The position numbers and the translations under genes were made by a program. From Rhynochetos jubatus (lineage: Eukaryota; Chordata; Aves; Eurypygiformes; Rhynochetidae), in NCBI GenBank assembly GCA_027574665.1, contig CM050657.1, forward strand, positions 29,387,408 to 29,451,407: a stretch of 64,000 nucleotides of DNA. The letters run 5' to 3'. Numbering within the stretch: the first letter of the stretch is position 1; every line of letters begins with the position of its first letter. Positions 49,771 through 61,800 of the stretch are shown in pieces. The notes below the pieces were generated by a model. That model worked only from the letters and a program-made list of their open reading frames with translations. It did not search any database and was not told the DNA's origin.

Positions 49771-51439
49771 AGCGGGAGAGGGGACTTGGGTTTTCATTAT
49801 TTTTAGAGCCAGATCGGTTACCGAGCGCCCTGTTACACAGACGGGACTCGCTTTGGGTCATGGGGAGCGTAAGTGCGCTGGGCACTGATAAGGCTTCCAA
49901 GGCTGTTTTCCGTGGGATGAGAAGTGCGGAAAGCAGGAAGCCGGAGAATGAGTGAGGGATGCTAATAATAGGAAAGAGTTACAGCTTCCTAAGAATGGCT
50001 CCTCTGGTGGCTTCGCAGATCTGCCAGTACTAATGTAGCATTCTTTTGCTAAATTCCACCACTCCCCACCCCCCCCCCCCCCCCCCAGCTGTCTGAATTA
50101 AAAGTCAGAGGAAACAGTGCGAGGCTGAAAACAATGATTTAAAGTCTGTAATGCTTATGAGGCTGTAACGAAGGGAAAAAGTAAGTATGCTCTATTAATA
50201 AGGAAGGATGCGAGCAGCCAGTCTAAAAGAGAAAAATAATGTGTAGCAGCGTAGACTGGAACACTAAGCTGCATGCCACGGCAAGCTATTAAGCATAATT
50301 AGACATCATTAAAACTTCCCAGCGTGCCTGCACTTGTAAGGAAACTGAAGGGACCCTGGTCGGGGCAGCTCTGTGTAGCCATACTGCCCAGGACTGGTGA
50401 AGTGATTCTGTGAAAAACCGAGCTACCATCATAAAAGTGATGGTTGCACAGTAGGTTTCCAGGTGGGCAAGCATCAGCATAGTAGAGCTGGGGGGGGATG
50501 CGGGGTATGCGTACTTGGTTTTGTTTGGGGTTTTATTTGTTTGTGATAGTTAGCCCTATTTCTGCTGTAGAACAAAACAGTGTCCTTTAGGAGAGTTAGA
50601 TGCAGGTGAATGTTTCTTCTCAGTTGGGGAAACAGGCTGGACACGAAACAGAGATAGCCTTCAAAGTATGCTAATAGAGTGGAGTGAAACCAAATGGAAG
50701 AAAAACATGGAGTGGGTATGTTTCCATAGTGTCACGCTGGTAATTACCAGAAATTAGTAGCATCTTTAAAATCCCAGTAGAAATGTGTGGAATAAGAAAA
50801 CAGAGAGCTCACTACAGTTCAGGTCAGGTATCTTGCTGGTTTTTATTTTGCTTGGGTACTAGCAACTGGCCTTAAGGGTTTGGTTTTTTTGTTGATGCCA
50901 CAAGCTTGTTTCTCAAATTTAGGAAGTGGAATAAAAGAATCATTTCTTATATTCAGTGGCGTACGCTTGCCTGGCAGTAGTTTTCAAAAGTTTAGCAAAA
51001 GTTAGAAACAGTATTTGTACATCGCAACAGGTCTCTGATAGTAAAAAATTTTGTATATTTGGTATTCATTGGCCAGTAACACTTCTTGTGATCTTTTTGT
51101 TTACTTCAAAGTAATATTAATATAAAAATTAACAGTGGTTTCTTCCCTCTGCAGAGCTGGCTGCTCTAATAATTAGCAGTGCTATCTGTGAGGCATAAGT
51201 AGTCAAATTTGTGTTTGGATGCTGTGGAATAATTACTGGAGGTGACTTAAACTAAACTTATATGAAAGGCCCGGCATAGCTCCCACAATAAGGAAAGGCA
51301 TGGTATTGAAGGGGCTCTCAGGGTGGAGTGCAATTGCAGCTGGTATGCAAGGAATCCACTCCATGGTGCTTCCCTGAAGAATATTGCCTGTGCAGCAGCA
51401 CGGAGGGTGGAGCGGAGTGAAGATTCCATGGCCAGGCTC
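49771..51439. other. Non-coding, probable first-intron sequence
   Basis: No recognised gene. It contains the poly(C) run listed next. If the CpG island drives ZBTB38, this is intronic. Confidence 0.5.
50069..50086. repeat. Poly(C) run
   Basis: 18 consecutive C residues just downstream of the CpG island. Confidence 0.97.
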
Positions 51440-52404
51440 TGTGAATCACCGCAGAGATGGGAACTTAGTGGTACTATGAACTGATAAGCTACATATTTGC
51501 CACCCTGGGCCAACAGTCTGTCAGTTTTTGACAAAATGCTGTCCTTTGTGTGAACTTTGCTCATTATAATGTCATTATAATACCAAAACACACCTCCATC
51601 CCAAAAGTTACCTGCTGCCCGGGGCAACCACCCCTCACTGAGCTTGCACTCTGAATTTTCTTAATCTATACCTTTAAAAGCAAAGGGAGCGAGTTTTACA
51701 CCAACCAAAGGTAAAGGTATGTATGACTGGAGTCGCTCGAGCTCCACTTTGAAGACAGAAAATAATACAAAAATGGCTCAAGAAAAGGGGGATGTGAGGG
51801 AAGACGCCATTGTGAACAGGTCAGGGAAGATAGCACTGCAGATTGCCTCAGACTCCTGGGGTCAGTCAACAGGCTGGACCTCTCTTTCCCCACTTGGGGA
51901 CGCCTTTGGGTAAGATCTAGACCATACTGAGTGTTTACTTGGAGAAACTTAGAAATCCCTATATGGAGTTGCTTTGTGATTCTGCGTGCTGTGTTATTCA
52001 TAGTCTCAATATTTGCAGGTGCTTTTGCAGACGGTGCACTATCACCGGCAATCCATAAGAACCTGTGTTTCTGGTGCTTCAATAAACTAACTGCACTTGT
52101 ACATAGCCAGCCGCGGAGGTCTCTTATTGGGCGCTGCCAACTCTTTCCTGGCCACGTGATACCATGGAGCGCGACTAGACGGGAGCGCAGCGTGCTATTA
52201 GCAAATCCAGAATCGTGATAGTTCCATCATATTGAATGTGTCTGGACTAATAGTGCCAAATGGGATATCACTCAGAATCTAAACCTAGCCGCCCCCAGCC
52301 CCTCTGATATCTGAGGAGAAGCTGGAACGCAAGGGGGTTTATTTTCTGCCAAATTACTTTACCCTTTAACGTGACCAAAAATTGGTGTAGTCGGCAGGAT
52401 TGCC
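51440..52404 (+). mobile_element. ERV-B 5' LTR-like region and leader
   Basis: AATAAA lies at 52081-52086. A CA at 52271-52272 is followed by sequence through GCCGCCCCCAGCCCCTCTGA that aligns with the start of the ERV-A internal region, suggesting the LTR ends there. Alternatively the LTR extends to about 52380, because TGGTGTAGTCGGCAGGAT at 52385-52402 begins like a tRNA-Leu-type primer binding site; it lies only a few bases before the gag ATG. The two readings cannot be separated without a second LTR. Confidence 0.45.
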
Positions 52405-53980
52405 ATGAATAAGCTGCTGCAAAAATATGACTGTGTGCCTTCCCTGGCTGGGAAGGAGCGGGCCCAAAAAGTTTGGAAGGATGAAGAGAAGGTGGTAGAG
52501 CACATTGAGCAGTGTCAGGCTGCACAACAGCTCAGAGTGGGAAAAGGTAAAGGTGTTATCTGTGCGGTTTTAGGCGCTTGTTTATCTTGTGCACAACAAG
52601 AAGCTAAGGAAGCCCCTGCTCCCAGTCGGGTTTCTGCCGCACAATATGCAACTCTGAAATCCGAAAATGAGGTATTGAAGTCATCATTGGCCTTTGAGAG
52701 GGAGGCAGGAGAACAATTGGGAACCCGAGCTGATAGATATGTGATCGAAAACAATAAACTTGTGAGTGAAAATAATCAGCTTTTGAATGAGAATAACCAT
52801 CTCGTATACCTCCATAGACAATTACTGGAAAGAGTAAATCAGCTATTAGGTAAGATACCACATTCTGCTCCAGTCCAGGAAATTGGTAGATTAATGTGTC
52901 ACCCAAACTCCAAAATGCAGGCTGGAAATGACTGGTCCAACAATGATGAGGAGGAGGTCGAAGGGACCCCCGATTTTGAATGCCAGTTAATTCCTTTACG
53001 ACCTCTGGTTAAAACTGAAACTGCTGTCAGCAGTGATGATGAGGTTCACACTGTACTGTGTGTACAGTCCCATGGTCACCAGCAGAACTGGTGAAGATAC
53101 AGGAGAAATACTCAAGGCGACCAGCTGAATCGGAGGTTGGATGTGTGTGGCAAGTTTCTCTTGGGGGGGGGTTACCAAATTATGTTGAATGAGGAAGAGG
53201 CAGGAGGCTACTGGGGACCAGGAGTATTTTTAACCACCACCATGCCAGGAGATGTCAATTATTCCTTAACTGCACAAGTGGAATATTGGACAAGTGGTAT
53301 TGATCCTCAGGAAAGAGGGGAACCACTGGAAATTAGAGCCACTGGCTATCCTGATCTGGCTGCAGCAGTACAAAAAGCAGCCTGTAGGCAGGGCAATATA
53401 TGAAAGAGATGAGTTGAGGAGATCTCTGATGTTAGCTCCTATCGACCCAGCCCAATTAACCCCTCTTGTTCGCAGCCTCCCTGATTGTCTTAAGACATTT
53501 GTAGCAAATACTCAGGACCACTTGCGAGCCGCCCGTGCAGATGCTGATTGAGTTCGTAGGCCCGTGCCCCTGTATACCCACCTGGAGTGAATTTGTACTG
53601 GAAATACGTAGGTATGGACACCAAATAGGCTGGGTCAGTTTGTCCAGTGGAAGCCCCCAGGTTATACCCGGTGAGTTCACCAAATCCATACCCAAAAGCC
53701 TCAATCTGATGGGAAATTCAGATCTAACTTGGAATGGGGCGAGTTGTGGCAGAAGGCTTTAGACCTGGGTGTACCTCAGCAATTTTTACATAGTGCTTCT
53801 ATGGAGAATCTCCGCACTTTAGTCCAATCTTTGTCTAAAAAGAAAAACTCAGCTAGGGAGAAAGGTCTCACTAGGAAAGCCCCAGTTCGTAAGGAAAGTG
53901 TGCCTTCTGCACCAGAACCTGACCTGATTGACGTAACAGAGTCCCAGCAAAAAAACTCCCAGCCCCAGGGAGGGCAGTGA
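52405..53980 (+). pseudogene. ERV-B gag, first 229 codons open, then frameshifted
   Basis: Retroviral structural polyprotein. The first 229 codons (52405-53094) are intact: a short basic N-terminus, a hydrophobic Cys-containing segment (GVICAVLGACLSCAQ, about residues 50-64), then a long Leu/Asn/Glu-rich heptad region (about residues 85-150) predicted to form a coiled coil, and an acidic tail. A frameshift near 53066 moves the coding character to another frame, where capsid-like sequence continues (SPAELVKIQEKYSRRP, WGPGVFLTTTMPGD, GYPDLAAAVQKAACRQGN). It shifts again near 53395 (LTPLVRSLPDCLKTFVANTQ) and near 53700 (WQKALDLGVPQQFLH). The region before the protease is Lys/Arg- and Ser/Pro-rich with no CCHC knuckle. 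A coiled-coil Gag N-terminus without zinc knuckles recalls spuma-like viruses. Confidence 0.8.
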
Positions 53981-54039
53981 GTCACCCTGCCCCATGGGTG
54001 CATGGGGTGAATTAGCGATTCAATGGCTTTCTGATAAAA

Positions 54040-54330
54040 ATTCTGAACCTACCACTGCCATTTCATTCGGACCTTGGAAAATATTGGTAGAATTTCTCAT
54101 AGACACAGGGGCCCACATGTGTGGTAATCACTAAAGAAACTGCCCAAACCCTGGGCATAAAAGCCAGCCAACACCACGTTAAATTCACAGGAATTGTTGG
54201 TGTGATGAATGCCCCACCACAGAAGTTACCTTATGGTTACCAAGGAACGAAGGCTAACCCGAGCATTGGTATTAGTCGGTGCCGCACATACTAACCTTTT
54301 ACAATGCAACAGAGTGTGTGTGTGAATGTG
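54040..54330 (+). pseudogene. ERV-B protease remnant
   Basis: Retropepsin remnant with an intact active-site triplet: FLIDTGAHM, with the Asp-Thr-Gly codons at 54102-54110. Frameshifts follow directly. The downstream parts (VITKETAQTLGI, VTLWLPRN, RALVLVGAAHTNLL) occur in different frames but in the expected order, and they match the ERV-A remnant. It is non-functional because of the frameshifts. Confidence 0.75.
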
Positions 54331-54396
54331 GAAACTCCCAGATGGAACTGTGTGGGGTTTTGCAGGGAATGAGGGAAAAGCAGGCACAATGAAATG

Positions 54397-55480
54397 GAGT
54401 CCGTTAAAAACATCCATACCATTACCTCCCTCCAAAATCACCAATGTTCGACAGTATCTGTTACCCGCAGCGGCGCTCACAGGAATTGACAGGGTGGGAG
54501 CAGAATTGGAAAAGAGAGACATTATTAAAAGGACTCGTTCACCCTATGATTCACCAGTCTGGTCAGTAAAGAGACCAACTGGACAATGGTGTTTCACAGT
54601 AGACTGTTGAGAGTTGAACACCAACACTGCCCCTTTAACCGCCGCAGTTCTGAATATTGCCGAAATAGTGACCCTGATGGAAGGAGCCATTTGTGGATGG
54701 CTGCCTTAGATGTCAAGGATCTGTTTTTCATGATTCCTCTTCGTGAGCAGGATAAAGCACAGTTTGCTTCCACATGGGAAGGAATCCAATATACTTTTAA
54801 CAGACTCCCACAAGGATACCAGCATTCCCCCATGATTGCTCACAATGCCTTGGCTAAAGTTTTAGCAGAGATTCCTGTTCCATCTGATAACACAGTATAT
54901 CAGTGTATCGATGACATCCCGACAGGGAGAAAGAACCAAGAAAGTGTAAGAGCCACAATGGAAAACATTCAGGGAACATTACTTGAATTGGGATGGGAAA
55001 TTCCAGGCTCTAAGTGTCAGGGACCTGCACAAGCAGTTAAATTCCTGGGAGTCTGGTGGATTAAAGGAGCTGCTTCTATCCTACAAGACACCCTGGAAAG
55101 AATAGAACAGGGACAAAATCCATCTATTGTGAAAGAATTACAGGTGTTGGGAGCTTTAGGTTATTAGTGCAAACATATTCCTGGGTTTTCCATCATTGCT
55201 TGCCCCATGTATAGTTTGCTCAGAAAGGTAAAACCATGGGAATGGACTGAACAGCATACAAATGCGTTAGAATTGTTAATAAAAGAGCTAAGGTTATTTC
55301 AACAACTTGGTCCTGTACAGCAGACTGACCCTATCCGTGAGGAATGGGGGTTTAGTGAACATGGTTCTCATTGTAACTTACGGCAAAGGGAGCCTGAGGG
55401 ACCAGAAAGACCACTGGAATTTAGCTGTCACACTTTGATACCAAAAGCAGGTATCCAGACCTTGCATCAATCTCTGATCT
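54397..55480 (+). pseudogene. ERV-B pol remnant (reverse transcriptase, connection, start of RNase H)
   Basis: RT from SIPLPPSKITNVRQYLLP onward. Motif A is LDVKDLFF (near 54706), motif B is LPQGYQHSPMIAHNALAKV (near 54806), and motif C is QCIDDI at 54901-54918, where the usual Tyr of YIDD is Cys. VKFLGVWWIKG (near 55038) is the conserved segment after the palm. Lesions: a stop at 54607-54609, a frameshift near 54700, and a TAG at 55165-55167 where a Trp would be expected. The frame resumes through MYSLLRKVKPWEWTEQHTNA and PERPLEFSCHTL, then similarity fades by about 55480. The overall pattern is class III-like. Confidence 0.88.
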
Positions 55481-55600
55481 TTCCATTGACTTCATGTTAC
55501 CTTTTTCACTTAAAACTGTTGCCCTGGAGTGACATTCTGTTGATGTCAGAACAGGTAACATTATCGGTTAATCAACTTACTGACCATTACGCTTAAGTTT

Positions 55601-58600
55601 CAGGTGAATATTTAAATCTTTCTTCTTAAAGTGATTCGACAACTTTTAATGACAGGTTAAGTCTGTTACTGTTTTCACAGAAGATCTTCAAAGAGTAAGG
55701 TAATTCCCAATCAAAAATCGTGCTGTTCAGAAGCTGAAGTTTAGGCGCACCAAAGTCTATTAAGTTATACTACAGGGGTACTGTTCAAATTCCTAAGAAA
55801 ATACTTACGTCTGGATCGAGAGCAAAAAGTATCAAAATAACATACGTATTTGTGCCAAAAAAGGGTGGCTCGGTAGGCTGAAGAGTTTTGTTGAACTTTA
55901 ATAGGCCAAATGGTATTTGTATGTTTTGGGCAACCTTCATAATAATACTAGAATTTCTTCCATAATTCCATAATAAAAATCACACAGGAGAATAGTAACA
56001 TTGCAAATAGACTTTCCAGTATTTTAATCGAAAATATTTCCTAATATTAATACATCTAAGAAGTTTGATCTCTGTGTATCTTGGTCTCAGTAGAGCTCCC
56101 TTGGAAACTTAAGAGCAGGTTTTCCTTTTGCAGTATGAGCTGCAAATGGAATGTAAAATATTCCTAAAATACTCCATTTTTGTGTGTGCTAGGTAGAGCA
56201 TTCTGGTTTTACAGCATTTCAGACACATTTTTCACAAACGCAAGAAGCAAGACAAGTAAAATAAAAGGCTGTAGACAGTCAATACCCATGTGAACAAACG
56301 GACTGTTTAGGGAATGCATCAGTTGAGACAGAGCAGCAAAAAGTGTTGGCTCTGAAAACCAGTTTGCTCTGAAATTTTCCTGTATAACTTTCCAATGAGA
56401 TATACAGCAGATGGTTTAGCGCACAGCAAAAAAATCAAATGTCCAAATAGCAAATGATGGTTTCTGCCATCTTTACACAAGGCATCTAGTGTGGTGTTTT
56501 ACTGAGCATACCAAAAAACATCCAGGGCTACAAAACCTGTCAACCTATGCAGATGCAAGTAGAAGTTGAAAATATTCACCTTTCTCCTTATGAGGATAAA
56601 TTTTGAAATAACTAGTTGAATAATAAGACTTCTACTAAAAAACACTTGGGTTTGTAGGCCTTGCTTATAAATACCTCTTAGTCTAGAAGTAGCAATCTGA
56701 CATATTTACCAAACAGTATGTCAGATGATGTGTCTTTGAACTAAAACCACCTGCCTCCAATGAAGAAACAGAAAAAACTCCCACATATTGCTGTGGGGCA
56801 GTTCACTGGGAGGTGAAGTTGACATAATTTATTTCCTATACTCATGAAATTACTCTATCGATAGCTCCTATTGTGAAATGTTTTTTATGTCTGATGTTTG
56901 GTTCCTAATGCCACATCACGTGAGCAAGTCAGATGTAATCTCAGACACTGTCAATGAGAAAAAAGAATCAGTTATGGGATAGCAGCTGCTTGCTTGAAGA
57001 AAAGCATTCATTCTTGTCAGTGTTCATGCTGTAGAAAGCTTGATATGCTAGAAACTGTTGATGATTTTCAGGTACCAAAGCAGATAACCATATCTAACTA
57101 CTGTGAATTTCAGATTATCATGCCAAACGAATAAATAGCTTTTATTTTAAGCCAAATAAGTGTAATACACAAACACATGATAAACTATTATTTCAAGATT
57201 TAAAGGCACAAAATAATGTATCTAGATCTACAGCTGCTCTGAGTGAGCAGACAATCAAAATGTCTACTTTTCTATCACAGTTATACTAATTAATTAATTT
57301 CTTGACATCCGTGGCACACAGAAATATCAGAGGTATTTTTTGTGAATCCAATTTTGATTTTTCTGAATTCTGTGCATTGAAGAAAATTCTTATCCGTCAA
57401 ACGCTATTAGAAGTTTTGGCCATTTGCATAGACGCTACCTTTCTGATAGAAACAGTGGCCATGTTGCACGGTACAAATTTTACTTCCAAGCTTCATCCAT
57501 AATGTACTAAATTATGATCTTTTTCATAGTACATTGTGTTTGTCTTCACAGTAAGGTTGTCATTGGTTTTGAATAATATGATTTGCAGTGAAGTAGTTGG
57601 TGGATGTGCGATAAAGTGCCCGGAGCGTAGCTAGGTTAGCTGGAGCTATGCATGTCCCATACTACTTTGTGACAAAGACCTTATTTTTGGGGAAGAATTA
57701 CGTCCAAATACCTGGGGTGAGAGAGCCAGTGTGTTCTACGTGGCCACTGCTGTTTGCTTAGTGAATATAGGTCAAACCTTTATTTCACCATGTGGATCAA
57801 ATCCATCTTAATAAATATATTGGCATTTTTAATGTAAACTATTTGAGGGTAAGGGTCATCATAAAAATTTTCAATCTTAACATTTACTTTTGGAGCAGTA
57901 ATTTGAATGTTTAACTTACCAGAGCACTACGGTGTGGTACTATTTTAACCTATCTTCCAAAATAACTGTAGTTGGTCATTTTCTTTAAGGTGCATTTTGA
58001 ATCCACAAGTTGAAAGAAAAGGGTATTTCTCAGTGATTAGTAATTGCCAGTAGGACAACTATTTCTTCATGATTTGAAGCCAGACATGGGCAGAAATAGT
58101 TGAAAACACTACTTAAAGATGGAAAAAAAAAAAAAAGAAACAAACCTCATGATATGGTATAGCTCTGAATTAGAACAAAACAAAATAATCATCCGGTTAA
58201 GTCAGAGGTTTTCTCCAGATACATGCTGTCAAATTCATCAACTTTTTCAGTCTATTCTTCATTCATATTTTGCATCTTTTATCTCAACTAAATAAAGCTG
58301 TATATTCATACAGTAACAGCCTGGCTAATCGAAACTCTTTTTTTGGTCAGAATTAAGTCACGTTGTTATTATAAATTGGCAGTTATTTAATGGTATTTAC
58401 TATTGCAATTACATCTTATTTGATAGAAAATAAGAACACACTGTCATGTTATAAAGTGTGAACACTATAAATCTGAACTATAACTGGAGAAAAACCATTC
58501 TATTACTCTCTACTTGCTGTGCCATGCACCCACTGGCACAACAGAAAGCTGGCGGCTGCAGTCCCTGACGAAAGGTACTGTGTGGGCAACAGGCCTGTGC

Positions 58601-58852
58601 GGGGACAGAGAAGATCCTCTGCCTCCTCCTGAGGAGCTACTGGTGTTCCTGCATCCTTGATGTGGACTTAGATTACCTTCAGTATTGTTGGCATGCGTGA
58701 ACCTAAGGTGACTTCAACCTGAAATTTTATGACAAAATTTTACTCTTGCTTAAAATTTAAGTTAATAAATTAAACACACATATAAAATAAATGTAGAACT
58801 ATAAGCTTGATCTGTAACTGAAATGGATGAAAAGTGCCTTCTAAATATATTT
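55601..58852. other. Probable ZBTB38 intron sequence
   Basis: AT-rich sequence between ERV-B and the splice acceptor of the coding exon. No recognised gene or mobile element; a short GC-richer patch near 58540-58650 has no identifiable content. It may hold further non-coding 5' exons that cannot be seen without transcripts. Confidence 0.55.
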
Positions 58853-58876
58853 ACATTGTGGTTTTTTTCCTTGCAG
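58853..58876 (+). promoter_or_regulatory. Splice acceptor of the ZBTB38 coding exon
   Basis: A pyrimidine-rich tract (TTGTGGTTTTTTTCCTTGCAG) ends in AG at 58875-58876, directly before ATGACAGTCATG. This decides the protein start: the in-frame ATG at 58823, 18 codons upstream, would then be intronic. Confidence 0.85.
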
Positions 58877-61800
58877 ATGACAGTCATGTCCCATTCAAAG
58901 GATTTCAAGGATGACTTCCACAGTGACACTGTGCTTTCCATTTTAAATGAACAGCGCATTAGGGGTATATTATGTGATGTCACCATAATTGTGGAAGATA
59001 CCAAATTTAAAGCCCATAGCAATGTGCTGGCAGCTTCAAGCCTTTACTTTAAAAACATTTTTTGGAGCCGTACTATCTGTATTTCAGGTCATGTACTGGA
59101 GTTAGATGATCTCAAAGCTGAAGTGTTTACAGAAATACTGAATTACATCTACAGCTCCACAGTAGTTGTTAAGAGGCAGGAGACTGTAACGGACCTTGCA
59201 GCTGCAGGGAAAAAACTGGGAATATCATTTCTAGAAGATCTTACAGATGTTAATTTTTCAAGTTCCCCCTGCCCTTACGCATACTGTGTTAATGACAAAG
59301 GGCCTGTCAAAGAGGAAAAACACGAAAAGAGACATGAAGACTCCGCTGTGACAAATGGACCACGAATTACAAATGCATTCTCAATTTTTGAAACAGAAAA
59401 CAGTTTGTTTTCTCCACTTGACTTGAGGGCAAGCTTTAAAAAGGTATCTGAGACCATACAAGCTCCCAACATCAACCTCGAGAGAAGCGAAGTTTGCAAA
59501 GATGCTGAGCCAGCCAGTACGCTGGCCGAACACTCTTATGCAGTTTCTTCCGGAGGAGATACTTTTCAAGGAACGCCTTTTCTTGAACAGGACAGCAGCC
59601 CTTCTTATAAGAAGGGTGAAGACCACTATGAAAATCGCCAAGCCACGCCACTCGTTCAGCCGGGAAAACAAGTGTGTAGTACTCCTAAGGCAGCCTTTAA
59701 GCCCCAGGGTACTGGTTTGGCTGTAGCAAAAGTACCGACCTCTACAGTGACCACTACAGAAGCCCAACGTGAAACGGTTGCTGATCAGACAGTTATTTCC
59801 TTTCCAAAACCACAAAATAAAGCAGGAGATTTCCATTTATCCAGAGAAGAGGAAAACAGTTCTGCTAATGTCTCTGGATCCGTGGCAACCGTTGTTCCAC
59901 CTGTGTACAATTGTAACTGTTGTGCAAAATCATTCAATGATAGGGCGTTACTCAGTACTCATCTTCAGCTCCATTCAGAGCATCAGGAAACTTTCATATG
60001 CAAATACTGCAGCAAACAATTTGCAAATCGAAATATACTGGAAGGTCACGAGCAAGTCTGCGTGAGATCAAGCAGCTTATCAGTTCACAGTGGAAACGAA
60101 CAGAATTTTGCAGATAACTATACTACTACAGAGGGAAGGAATGGAAGTTCATATGCAAATGCAGAGCCTCTGTTGTCTGAAAACAGCATCACTGATTATT
60201 CTAATGCAAACTGCACTTTACCAGAAACAGATCATTTGGTTAAAGTCGTTGATGGGCAGATACTATACACTTGCATTGTTTGCAAGCGTAGTTATGTAAC
60301 ACTGTCTAGCCTTCGAAGACATGCAAACGTGCATTCATGGAGAAGAACATATCCTTGCCACTACTGCAATAAGGTATTCGCGTTAGCTGAGTATCGCACC
60401 AGACACGAGATCTGGCACACTGGAGAAAGACGGTATCAGTGCATTTTCTGTCTGGAGACTTTTATGACTTACTATATACTGAAAAATCATCAGAAGTCTT
60501 TCCATGCAATTGACCATCGTCTCTCCGTAAATAAAAAAACAGCCAATGGAGGCTTAAAACCAAGTATGTACCCATACAAACTTTATCGACTTTTGCCTAT
60601 GAAATGCAGGCGACTACCTTACAAGTCCTACCGAAATTCTTCATATGACAATGTTCAAGCAAGCAGCCAGGTTAACGAAACTGCTTCTACTAACTGTTTC
60701 ATTCAGAGTTCTCTTAGCTCTGAGCTACCGCCACTGAATTTTCAAAGTAATATAATAGCAAACAACAGAACTCTCGCCTTGGATACATCTTCATGTAATG
60801 ATACAGCATCTTCCACAAATACTCAGAATCCTTCTTCCTGGGGAGTAGGTATCTTAAATTCTGACCTGCAAAGGAACTTTTTTGCAGCTGAAAAAGGAGT
60901 TTCCACCGCTGCAAAGGACTCTGGTTCTCAGGAGTGTGATTCCTCAGCTGTGTCTTTAACTAATGTGAATGAAAATTCAACCTCTGTCATCAGTTACAGC
61001 AGTTCTGCACCCTCTGTTATAATGCACAGTAGCAGAGTTTCATCAGTAATAATGCACAGTAAAACAGTCACTTCTGTAGAAAACAGTAAGACAGAGTCTT
61101 CAAATAATCTACCTAGTCAGTCTGTAAGTGATGACTGTAAATATGAGTCCGATAATTATGGGAAGTGCATTACAAAATCAAAAATTATTAAGGAGAAGAA
61201 GAAAACGCTGCTGTACAACAGGGCAGAAGCAACTGAGGATACGCAGCATGTCACAGGATCTGGAGGTTCATCTACTAAATCGACAAATACTGTCCAAGAA
61301 TCGAGTAAAACCGAAACGTACATTGCAAAGCCTGCTTTACCTGGAACATCTACTGACAGCAATGTTGCGCCTCTTTGTCAAATAACAGTAAAAATCGGTA
61401 ATGAGGCTATTGTAAAAAGACACATATTGGGATCTAAGCTGTTCTGTAAAAGGGGCCGAAAATCTAAACATGAGTCCAAACAGGACAATCTAATTGAGGA
61501 ATCAGAAACAGTAATAAAAGAAAGAAGCCCATCTAGGCTCTATAGCTCAGAATGCCTGGAACTGACGGAAATGTGTGATGATGTAAGTGACCAGGACTCC
61601 AGTGATAAACCCTGGAGACCCTATTATAATTACAAACCAAAAAAGAAATCCAAACAGCTAAGAAAAATGAAAAAGACCAAATGGAGGAAGAAGCACGGAA
61701 GCAAGAACACCGTTATGGAAAGCCACAACACATGCAGTCGAGAGTATGCCCTCAGGAATGCTCCTGAGGAAAAGGCGGTCAGTCAAGAAGAGAACGCAGA

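Larger units (their letters stand above)
51440..55600 (+). mobile_element. Endogenous retrovirus ERV-B, class III-like, 3'-truncated
   Basis: Provirus fragment with an LTR-like region, a leader, a long gag start, protease and RT, ending in the region after the RT connection. It is related to ERV-A in LTR end, leader, gag, protease and RT but clearly diverged. Integrase, env and a 3' LTR are absent; the sequence becomes ordinary AT-rich DNA after about 55480-55600. It lies in the same orientation as ZBTB38, probably within a 5' intron. Its left boundary (TGTGAATCACC at 51440) is set only by loose analogy with ERV-A and may be wrong by hundreds of bases. Confidence 0.85.

Noticed and set aside
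51247..51627. 126-codon minus-strand frame near the left edge of ERV-B
   Set aside because: No recognisable family; it overlaps the presumed LTR start and is read against the element.
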